Source of the DNA: Sternotherus odoratus
Lineage: Eukaryota; Chordata; Testudines; Kinosternidae
NCBI GenBank assembly: GCA_032164245.1
Contig: JAVMKO010000004.1
Span: 33,643,626 to 33,707,625 of the forward strand
Reading direction: 5' to 3'
DNA length: 64,000 nucleotides
The position numbers and the translations under genes are program-made. Shown here piece by piece: positions 54,876-64,000 of the stretch. The stretch's first letter is position 1. Each line of letters begins with the position of its first letter. The notes beneath the pieces were generated by a model. It worked only from the letters and a program-made list of their open reading frames with translations. It did no database searches and was not told the DNA's origin.

Positions 54876-56555
54876 AAAGCTTCTAGTGTAAATTGATATC
54901 CCCTGCACAGGCTATGAAAGGAAATCACCTGCACACTGAAACGTACTGAGGTGCTATCCACACATCAGTATATTGAGTCCGTAAGTTTCTTCTTTTTATC
55001 CATATTGGCCCAGATTCTCCAAGGTACTTAGCCATTATGGGAGTGAGGGGCCCAAACACCTTTGAGGATGTGGGTCACTGTCTCCGGGTTTCTCTTTCCT
55101 GTCAGTGGCGTCAGGCTGTGCACATGGGAAGTCACTGCCTAAGGCTGGGAGAGGCCCAACTCCTCCCTGGGCTGGTGATGGGCTCTGCAAAAGACCCTGG
55201 GATGGCTGCGTGCTGCGGGGGATGAGGGAAGACAGGATGGACTTGGTGCTAGCGCCTGAGCAGCAGGGATGGGGCCATGCTTGGCAATGTGGTGAAGCAG
55301 GTGCAGGCAGGCGCTGTGCACTGCTGACGGATAGCAAGGGACGGTTTGGTTTCCCCTACCAAATAGAAAGAGGCCTAGACAGGCTCAGTGCAGGGTCTGC
55401 CATGGGAAGTGGCCTGACAAGTGAGATCGACCCCTTGCACCTTTGGAGGCAGCTCTGTGAATTGCTGCCAGGCTGCCACCCCGGCACCAGGACTCCAAAA
55501 CACAAGGAACACAAGGGCGGGACGGAGCCCACATGGGGCTCCACCAGGGGGCAGGGCTGAGACTGGGTGGGAAATGGTTCAAGAGGGAGGGCGTTTGGTG
55601 TGAGAGAGAGGCTGAGTCAGCTCAAGGCTGAGGCGAGACTTCAGATAAGAGGATGGCAGGTGCCGACGGTGAGGTGGGCCTGGAAGAACCTTTGAGACAG
55701 CACGAGACGGGGACAGGGACTTAAGAGCAGATGGCCACATGCCCAGGCCAGAGCCCTGGTCTTTGAAACACTGATGCTGCTCCAGTCCCTCAGGGAAAGG
55801 GGGGCTCATCGGGGAGAAGTGGTACTAGGAGCTGCCCACAGCTAGCAGAACCTTGTAGGAGGCCCTGATACCCCCAGAGCATCAGACTGGTTGGGAACAG
55901 ATGAAACAAGCACCTCAGAGACGGGGGGCTTGAACTAGGCTTCCACATGGTGGCATGAGTGGGAGGGACTGTGGCTCAGGCTAGAAATGGTGCAGGCACT
56001 GGGAGGAGGGCATATGGGAAGCAGCGACAGGCACTACCCGAGAAAGAGGAGTGGGTGGCCTTGTTGTGAGGTGGCAGGAGGGGCAAAGGTGAGGCTGGAG
56101 TGCCACGATGAGATGGCGGGAAGCAGCTGGCTCTGGCAGGAAGTCTGAGACGGCAGTAGACTGAATGTGGGTTGGGTGGGAAACTGCAACAGGGGGCAGG
56201 CAGAAGGCACTGAGGTTGCTGCAGAGCAGGAAGGGGTGATACTGAGAGGGTAGGAAGAGGCTGGGGGCAAACCTATAGAAAGGGCACAAGCAGAGGGAAG
56301 GGTTTTGTTTGAGGCAGGAAGTGCTGAAGTAACTGGAAGAGAGGGGTGGGGACTGGGCACCAGAGGGTGGGGCTCCGGCCAGGCATGGAGAGGTCAGGGA
56401 ATAAGGAAGGGTTCAAGTTCAGAGGGGAAATGTTGACGTTGCACAAAGGGATGATGAATGTGATTTGAGGCACCAGGCTGGGCAAAGAGATGAGATGGCA
56501 TGAGTTGGTGTTTGGGGCTTGGGCTGAGGCAGGTAAGGTCTGAGGTAGATCAAAT
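54876..56555. other. Spacer of the giant inverted repeat
   Basis: No gene was recognised. It contains the uninterrupted copy of the dispersed repeat (55565-55921), a unique segment before it and purine-rich DNA after it (55925-56555) with loosely repeated 'GAGGTGGCAGGAGG'-like blocks. Open frames up to 151 codons overlap on both strands and show no recognisable domain. Confidence 0.55.
55565..55921 (+). repeat. Dispersed repeat, uninterrupted copy
   Basis: Inverse homolog of 48819-49335 without the hAT insert. Because it lies in the spacer of the giant inverted repeat while its relative lies 2 kb outside the left arm, the two may be parts of one larger family or an unrelated dispersed element. 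Confidence 0.75.
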
Positions 56556-56559
56556 GAGG

Positions 56560-57480
56560 TAGAGGGAAGTGCTGAAGTGACAGTAGAGGAATGGGCTCAG
56601 CACCTGGGTGGGAAAGGCTGAGGTGACACCAGAGGAAGAGCTCAGTGTCTAGGAGGGAAAGAGTGAGGTGATGCCAAGGGAGGGGCTCTGAAACTGGGCA
56701 GGAAAAGCTGAGGTGACTCTAAAGTGGGTGAGTGATAGCCTGGGTGGGAAAGGCTCAGGTGACTCTGAAGTGGGGTGGGTCGTAGCCTGCATGGGAAAGG
56801 CTGAGGTGATTCTGAAGCAGGGAGGTCAGAGCCTGGGTAACGCCAGAGCAGGAACCGGCCTTGGGCTGGAAAGTCTGAGATGGGAACAGAGGAGGAGTCC
56901 AGCACTTGAGCGGGAAAAGTGAGGTGACTCTAAATGGGAGTGTCAGAGCCGGGTGAAAAATGCTGAGGTGACACTGAAGCAGCGGGGAAGGTGTCAGACC
57001 CTGGGCGGGAAACGCTGAGGTGACTCTGAAGAGGGGGGGGGGGGTCCGAGCCTGGGCAGGAAACACTGAGGTGACTCTGAAAGGTGGAGGGGGCGGAGCG
57101 TAAGTGTGAAAGGCTGAGGTGACTCTGAAGGGCATGGGGGGTGTCAGAGCATGGGTGGGAAAAGCTGAGGTAACTCTGAAGCAGAGAGGGATGGGGGTGT
57201 CACAGTGTGGGCGGAAACAGCTGAGGTGATTGAACCAGGGGTGTGTTGGAGTTTGGACAGGAAAAGCTGGGGTGACTCTGAAGGGTGGGGGGGGTGTCAC
57301 AGTTTTGGCAGGAAATGCTGAGGTGACTTTGAAGGGTGGGGGGGTGTCAGAGTTTTGGCGGGAAAGGCTGAGGTGACTCGGAAGGGGGGAGCCTGGGTGG
57401 GAAATGCGGAGGTGATTCTGAAGGGGTGGTTCAGAGCCTCAGTGGGAATGGCTGAGGTGATGCAGAGGGAGGAGCTCAGC
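56560..57480 (-). repeat. Minisatellite, inner end of right arm
   Basis: Inverse orientation of 53965-54870: units of GGGAAAGGCTGAGGTGACTC plus GAAG and a G-rich spacer. Perfect GGCGGGAAA (inverse of TTTCCCGCC) is seen at 57004 and 57357 only; most other units have a changed site such as GGTGGGAAA or GGCAGGAAA. Confidence 0.85.
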
Positions 57481-58230
57481 GTGAAAGATTTGGTACTTTT
57501 TTCACTCAGGAGGGGAAAATCCTCATCTGACATATGTGGAGTTGTAAGGGCACCTGACTAACACATGTCTCTGTGCTCCCTCTCTCTGTTTCACGCAGCT
57601 TGAAGTACAAGTGGACAAGAAGAAAGGTTCAGGAATGTAAGGCAAAGGGGTAGAAAGAAGACAAGTTACTGAAGATGGAGGCAAAGGAAAGGGACTCTGG
57701 TCACAGTAACCTGCTTCTAATCAGGCCTCTAGTCATCTAATTACACTGTGTGTATGCTGCTCTCGAACCTTTTAATCCCTTGAATAGTGTGACCACCCAT
57801 TTAAGCAGGGTTCAGGTCTTAAGCCTTTTCCCTTTCTTTTTTGGAGGGGAAGAAGACTGGTCAAGTTTAACACTGAGGGTCAAGTAACCTATTGGAATAA
57901 GCTCTCTTTCTGTTGTGGGAAGTCCCCCTTTCTTTTGTATATATGTGTATGGGAGAGAATGTGATACAAATGGGAGTGAACATTGCTATTTCTTAATTTG
58001 TTTATTTTGAGTTCTTTAAGTTAAATCACTGCAGTGCTTTTTATTTACTCTCCCCAGAATTGGAAAAAGAGCCGAAAGGGTATTAATATATTTACATTCC
58101 TCTTCCCCCCAAAAGAGAAGACTTCGAGCTACATATCATCTTTTAGTGAACAAGGGAGTATCTCTCAACTTCTGTTTTCTTCAAGTTGAGTTCCTTTTAG
58201 GGAGCTAATGGCAAGTATTGGGCCATAATC
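57481..58230 (+). repeat. Right arm, diverged core end and AT-rich segment
   Basis: 57560-57800 matches the end of the monomer core (59220-59440), e.g. 'AGCTTGAAGTACAAGTGGAC' versus 'CATCTTGAAGCACAAGCGGAC' and the shared 'GGAAAGGGACTCTGG'. 57840-58200 is an AT-rich segment whose inverse is at 53230-53640. Before the homologous block a pyrimidine tract with CACGCAG (57585-57599) resembles a splice acceptor. Confidence 0.75.
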
Positions 58231-58739
58231 AGGGTGATTAGGCCAAACAAAGTAGAGTATTTCCTAGTACTTGAGCAACATGATAACCCTGTAACCAGGG
58301 TCTGGGTCTCTGCCCACTTGCTCATCTGGCATTATGCCATGCTCTGCCCCACTTGTCAGCGTGACAACCCTGTAAACAGGGTACATATCACAAGGCTCTC
58401 TAGAGCTTGTTGGTACTTTGACAGCTTGACCTTCCTGTCAGGTTAGGGTCTCTGCTCTTTGGCTGATGCCAGCGACCACTCTGTAATCGGGGTATGGGTT
58501 GCATCTGGCTTTTGAAATCTGGGGGATTCGCGTCATTTCAGTAACATGGGCAGCTTGACCTCCCTGCAACCAGGGTTTGCGTCTCCGAGGCCGTTAGGGT
58601 CTCTTGGCCTTGTGCTGTCTTCGAAGCCTGCTGCGAGCGACCGCCCTGTAATCAGGGATCAGGTCTTTGCCCTCCAGGCTCTTGGCACTAGGCCAAGTGC
58701 CGCCAGCTGCCCTGAGTGAGCACCCTGTAACCAGGGTAC
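58231..58739 (+). repeat. Dyad subrepeats of right arm
   Basis: About seven units with CCCTGTAA-type cores, e.g. 'AACCCTGTAACCAGGGTCTG' near 58284 and 'CGCCCTGTAATCAGGGATC' near 58641. These are more diverged near the AT-rich segment and near-identical to the array units close to 58740. Confidence 0.9.
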
Positions 58740-60498
58740 ATGTCTCATCAGCTACTATTTATGGTGCCCCCCATGAGACTGTGTCCAGAGTTCTGGCCCT
58801 TCGATCAGCGGTTTCAAGGTGCTTGGAATTCTGCAGCCAAGTCTCCAGCTTTCTACTCACCCGCTGAACTTTTGGAGACCGGAGATGCTGTTGCTGGTGA
58901 GTTCCAAAAGGGGGTGTCCTGTGGCGGTTTTGGACAAAGTCAATCCAGGCAGTACACCGTGTCACATTGATTTAGGATTTCTTGTCAATTCATTCCTTAC
59001 TGCCCTCATCAGTTCATTCCTTTGGAGATTGTGGCTTTTGGGGAGAATGGGGTCAGTACTTTTCTCACCCAGTGTGGCTTGGGAGGAGGGGGATATCCTT
59101 GTGGATGTTTCTGAGGAGCACCTCGAACTGTCTTGGACCGAAATAGCCAGGGTGTGTGCAGATGTGGAAAAGAACACTGTATCAGTAGTTTACACTGTGT
59201 TTGAGTTGGGGTTCTCACTGACACACGCCTTGCGCCCCCTCTCTCTTTACAAGCATCTTGAAGCACAAGCGGACAAGAAAGAAGTGTCAGGAATGCCACA
59301 CCCACAGAAGAGAAAGGAAGATGGAGGAAAAAGGAAAGGGACTCTGGGCACAGTAACCTCCCTGTAATCAGGCCTCAGGTCATCTTATTAGACTGTATGG
59401 GAATCTGGAGCCTTTGAATACCATGAGGGGCATGACCGCCCTGTAAGCTGGGTCCCGGTCTGTGCCATTGTGTCCTTTTGACACACTGCTCCGCTGGCTG
59501 GCTCGAATGAGTGACTGCCCTGTAATCAGGGTGCAAGTCACCTCCCCCTATCCTTGGAGGGGCATTGAGCTCTTTGTTAAACTGAGCAAGGTGACCACCC
59601 TGTAACTAGGGTCTGGGTCTCTGCCCACTTGCTCATCTGGCATTATGCCATGCTCTGCCCCACTCGTCAGCGTGACAACCCTGTAAACAGGGTACATGTC
59701 ACAAAGCTCACTAGAATGGGACATCCCGAGCTTGTTGGTACTTTGACAGCTTGACCTTCCTGTAATTCAGGTTAGGGTCTCTGCTCTTTGGCTGATGCCA
59801 GCGACCACCCTGTAATCGGGGTACGGGTTGCATCTGGCTTTTGAAATCTGGGGGATTGGCGTCATTTCAGTAACATGGGCAGCTTGACCTCCCTGTCACC
59901 AGGGCTTGCGTCTCCGAGGCCGTTTGGGTCTCTGTTAGCTGGCTAGTGAGGGTGACTGCCCTGTAATCAGGGTGCAAGTCACTTCCCCCTATCTTTGGAG
60001 GGGCATGGAGTTCTTTGTAAGTTGAGCAATGTGACCGCCCTGTAACTAGGGTCCGGGTCTCTGCCCTCTTTGCTCATTTGGCTTTACGCCGTGCTCTGCC
60101 CCACTAGTCAGCGTGACAACCCTGTAATCAGGGGACATGTCACAAGTCTCTCGAGAGTGGGACTTTGCTACTTTGACAGCTTGACCTTCCTGTAATTCAG
60201 GTTAGGGTCTCTGCTATTGGGCTAATGCCGGCGACCACCCTGTAATCGGGGTACAGGTTGCATCTGGCTTTTGAAATCTGGGGGATTAACCTCATTTCAG
60301 TAACATGGGCAGCTTGACCGCCCTGTAACCAGGGTTTGCGTCTCCGAGGCCGTTAGGGTCTCTTGGCCTTGTGCTGTCTTCGAAGCCTGCTGCGAGCGAC
60401 CGCCCTGTAATCAGGGATCAGGTCTTTGCCCTCCAGGCTCTTGGCACTAGGCCAAGTGCCGCCAGCTGCCCTGAGTGAGCACCCTGTAACCAGGGTAC
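58740..60498 (+). repeat. 1759-bp tandem monomer, copy 1
   Basis: The monomer consists of a 650-bp core (58740-59390) and 15-16 dyad subrepeats (59400-60498). The subrepeats form two similar blocks of about 430-442 bp (units near 59513, 59592, 59673, 59752, 59804, 59887 recur near 59955, 60034, 60114, 60182, 60234, 60318). The start was set at the repeated 'ATGTCTCATCAGCTACTATT'. Copies 2 and 3 differ by only scattered bases. Open frames of about 70-180 codons recur in each copy simply because the copies are near-identical. Confidence 0.93.
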
Positions 60499-62258
60499 AT
60501 GTCTCATCAGCTACTATTTATGGTGCCCCCCATGAGACTGTGTCCAGAGTTCTGGCCCTTCGATCAGCGGTTCCAACGTGCTTGGAATTCTGCAGCCAAG
60601 TCTCCAGCTTTCTACTCACCCGCTGAACTTTTGGAGACCGGAGATGCTGTTGCTGGTGAGTTCCAAAAGGGGGTGTCCTGTGGCGGTTTTGGACAAAGTC
60701 AATCCAGGCAGTACACCGTGTCACATTGATTTAGGATTTCTTGTCAATTCATTCCTTACTGCCCTTCATCAGTTCATTCCTTTGGAGATTGTGGCTTTTG
60801 GGGAGAATGGGGTCAGTACTTTTCTCACCCAGTGTGGCTTGGGAGGAGGGGGATATCCTAGTGGATGTTTCTGAGGAGCACCTCGAACTGTCTTGGACCG
60901 AAATAGCCAGGGTGTGTGCAGATGTGGAAAAGAACACTGTATCAGTAGTTTACACTGTGTTTGAGTCAGGGTTCTCACTGACACACGCCTTGTGGCCCCT
61001 CTCTCTTTACAAGCATCTTGAAGCACAAGCGGACAAGAAAGAAGTGTCAGGAATGCCACACCCACAGAAGAGAAAGGAAGATGGAGGAAAAAGGAAAGGG
61101 ACTCTGGGCACAGTAACCTCCCTGTAATCAGGCCTCAGGTCATCTTATTAGACTGTATGGGAATCTGGAGCCTTTGAATACCATGAGGGGCATGACCGCC
61201 CTGTAAGCTGGGTCCCGGTCTGTGCCATTGTGTCCTTTTGACACACTGCTCCGCTGGCTGGCTCGAGTGAGTGACTGCCCTGTAATCAGGGTGCAAGTCA
61301 CCTCCCCCTATCCTTGGAGGGGCATTGAGCTCTTTGTTAAACTGAGCAAGGTGACCACCCTGTAACTAGGGTCTGGGTCTCTGCCCACTTGCCCATCTGG
61401 CATTATGCCATGCTCTGCCCCACTCGTCAGCGTGACAACCCTGTAAACAGGGTACATGTCACAAAGCTCACTAGAATGGGACATCCCGAGCTTGTTGGTA
61501 CTTTGACAGCTTGACCTTCCTGTAATTCAGGTTAGGGTCTCTGCTCTTTGGCTGATGCCAGCGACCACCCTGTAATCGGGGTACGGGTTGCATCTGGCTT
61601 TTGAAATCTGGGGGATTGGCGTCATTTCAGTAACATGGGCAGCTTGACCTCCCTGTCACCAGGGCTTGCGTCTCCGAGGCCGTTTGGGTCTCTGTTAGCT
61701 GGCTAGTGAGGGTGACTGCCCTGTAATCAGGGTGCAAGTCACTTCCCCCTATCTTTGGAGGGGCATGGAGTTCTTTGTAAGTTGAGCAATGTGACCGCCC
61801 TGTAACTAGGGTCCGGGTCTCTGCCCTCTTTGCTCATTTGGCTTTACGCCGTGCTCTGCCCCACTAGTCAGCGTGACAACCCTGTAATCAGGGGACATGT
61901 CACAAGTCTCTCGAGAGTGGGACTTTGCTACTTTGACAGCTTGACCTTCCTGTAATTCAGGTTAGGGTCTCTGCTATTGGGCTAATGCCGGCGACCACCC
62001 TGTAATCGGGGTACAGGTTGCATCTGGCTTTTGAAATCTGGGGGATTAACCTCATTTCAGTAACATGGGCAGCTTGACCGCCCTGTAACCAGGGTTTGCG
62101 TCTCCGAGGCCGTTAGGGTCTCTTGGCCTTGTGCTGTCTTCGAAGCCTGCTGCGAGCGACCGCCCTGTAATCAGGGATCAGGTCTTTGCCCTCCAGGCTC
62201 TTGGCACTAGGCCAAGTGCCGCCAGCTGCCCTGAGTGAGCACCCTGTAACCAGGGTAC
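60499..62258 (+). repeat. 1760-bp tandem monomer, copy 2
   Basis: Same structure as copy 1, core 60499-61150, subrepeats 61150-62258. Differences from copy 1 are single bases, e.g. GATATCCTAGTGG against GATATCCTTGTGG, and one extra base in the 'GCCCTTCATC' block. Confidence 0.93.
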
Positions 62259-64000
62259 ATGTCTCATCAGCTACTATTTATGGTGCCCCCCATGACACTG
62301 TGTCCAGAGTTCTGGCCCTTTGATCAGCGGTTCCAACGTGCTTGGAATTCTGCAGCCAAGTCTCCAGCTTTCTACTCACCCGCTGAACTTTTGGAGACCG
62401 GAGATGCTGTTGCTGGTGAGTTCCAAAAGGGGGTGTCCTGTGGCGGTTTTGGACAAAGTCAATCCAGGCAGTACACCGTGTCACATTGATTTAGGATTTC
62501 TTGTCAATTCATTCCTTACTGCCCTTCATCAGTTCATTCCTTTGGAGATTGTGGCTTTTGGGGAGAATGGGGTCAGTACTTTTCTCACCCAGTGTGGCTT
62601 GGGAGGAGGGGGATATCCTAGTGGATGTTTCTGAGGAGCACCTCGAACTGTCTTGGACCGAAATAGCCAGGGTGTGTGCAGATGTGGAAAAGAACACTGT
62701 ATCAGTAGTTTACACTGTGTTTGAGTCAGGGTTCTCACTGACACACGCCTTGTGGCCCCTCTCTCTTTACAAGCATCTTGAAGCACAAGCGGACAAGAAA
62801 GAAGTGTCAGGAATGCCACACCCACAGAAGAGAAAGGAAGATGGAGGAAAAAGGAAAGGGACTCTGGGCACAGTAACCTCCCTGTAATCAGGCCTCAGGT
62901 CATCTTATTAGACTGTATGGGAATCTGGAGCCTTTGAATACCATGAGGGGCATGACCGCCCTGTAAGCTGGGTCCCGGTCTGTGCCATTGTGTCCTTTTG
63001 ACACACTGCTCCGCTGGCTGGCTCGAGTGAGTGACTGCCCTGTAATCAGGGTGCAAGTCACCTCCCCCTATCCTTGGAGGGGCATTGAGCTCTTTGTTAA
63101 ACTGAGCAAGGTGACCACCCTGTAACTAGGATCTGGGTCTCTGCCCACTTGCTCATCTGGCATTATGCCATGCTCTGCCCCACTCGTCAGCGTGACAACC
63201 CTGTAAACAGGGTACATGTCACAAGGCTCACTAGAATGGGACATCCCGAGCTTGTTGGTACTTTGACAGCTTGACCTTCCTGTAATTCAGGTTAGGGTCT
63301 CTGCTCTTTGGCTGATGCCAGCGACCACCCTGTAATCGGGGTACGGGTTGCATCTGGCTTTTGAAATCTGGGGGATTGGCGTCATTTCAGTAACATGGGC
63401 AGCTTGACCTCCCTGTCACCAGGGGTTGCGTCTCCGAGGCCGTTTGGGTCTCTGTTAGCTGGCTAGTGAGGGTGACTGCCCTGTAATCAGGGTGCAAGTC
63501 ACTTCCCCCTATCTTTGGAGGGGCATGGAGTTCTTTGTAAGTTGAGAAATGTGACCGCCCTGTAACTAGGGTCCGGGTCTCTGCCCTCTTTGCTCATTTG
63601 GCTTTACGCCGTGCTCTGCCCCACTAGTCAGCGTGACAACCCTGTAATCAGGGGACATGTCACAAGTCTCTCGAGAGTGGGACTTTGCTACTTTGACAGC
63701 TTGACCTTCCTGTAATTCAGGTTAGGGTCTCTGCTATTGGGCTAATGCCGGCGACCACCCTGTAATCGGGGTACAGGTTGCATCTGGCTTTTGAAATCTG
63801 GGGGATTAACCTCATTTCAGTAACATGGGCAGCTTGACCGCCCTGTAACCAGGGTTTGCGTCTCTGAGGCCGTTAGGGTCTCTTGGCCTTGTGCTGTCTT
63901 CGAAGCCTGCTGCGAGCGACCGCCCTGTAATCAGGGATCAGGTCTTTGCCCTCCAGGCTCTTGGCACTAGGCCAAGTGCCGCCAGCTGCCCTGAGTGAGC
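62259..64000 (+). repeat. 1760-bp tandem monomer, copy 3 (cut by window end)
   Basis: Same structure; about 1742 bases are present, so the copy is almost complete when the window stops. The array continues beyond the window, and its total length is unknown. Confidence 0.93.

Noticed and set aside
54876..56555. Possible transposase or other gene in the spacer of the giant inverted repeat
   Set aside because: No open frame over 151 codons and no recognisable motif; part of the spacer is a dispersed repeat.
58819..62887. Recurring open frames of 68-182 codons in each monomer as possible tandem gene family
   Set aside because: Frames are open on both strands in the same place and recur because the copies are nearly identical; the more diverged left arm breaks one of the frames. 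Only the exon-like segment near 60531-60654 was kept as a weak finding.
51425..64000. CRISPR-like array of short repeats
   Set aside because: The subrepeats are not separated by unique spacers of equal length, unit lengths vary from about 50 to 85, and the DNA is eukaryotic.

Overview
This is a window of vertebrate nuclear DNA, most likely from a turtle or another non-avian archosauromorph. The organism call rests on three things: a multi-exon gene with GT-AG introns whose product is annexin A5, a CR1 LINE tail and ancient MIR-like SINEs, and many DNA-transposon families (hAT-type elements with 8-bp target duplications, TA- and TTA-flanked MITEs, a Helitron) of kinds I associate with turtles. 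It is not bacterial: there are no operons, and the only long open frame (1510 codons) belongs to a retrotransposon. Layout: 1-8150 is upstream intergenic DNA with scattered transposon remnants. A CpG island at about 8150-9030 holds the ANXA5 promoter, a noncoding exon 1 and exon 2 with the start codon. ANXA5 runs on the + strand from about 8540 to about 43210. Its twelve coding exons join in frame to 321 residues, with all four annexin repeats, the four acidic calcium-capping residues and Trp187 in place. Every intron is loaded with repeats. Intron 3 carries a 513-bp fold-back element with a GC-rich hairpin. The intron after coding residue 260 carries, in antisense, a complete 5.5-kb Ty3/gypsy LTR retrotransposon. 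Its two 503-bp LTRs look identical, its gag-pol frame is open, and integrase lies before reverse transcriptase, the order known for the Gmr1 group. Downstream of ANXA5 (43.2-51.4 kb) there is no recognisable gene. This stretch holds hAT copies, MIR-like SINEs, an endogenous-retrovirus LTR with leader, and a very G-poor stretch of unknown origin. From about 51.4 kb to the window end the DNA is a nested repeat structure. An imperfect giant inverted repeat (arms about 51.4-54.9 and 56.6-59.4 kb) encloses a 1.7-kb spacer. The inner arm ends are a roughly 50-60-bp minisatellite, rich in E2F-like TTTCCCGCC motifs in the left arm. The outer parts consist of 50-85-bp subrepeats built on the dyad CCCTG-TAAN-CAGGG. 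The right arm continues into a direct array of nearly identical 1759/1760-bp monomers that runs off the window. I do not recognise this family, and it is the best candidate here for something undescribed. The window therefore contains one host gene and a large load of mobile and satellite DNA; no host pathway beyond annexin A5 can be inferred.
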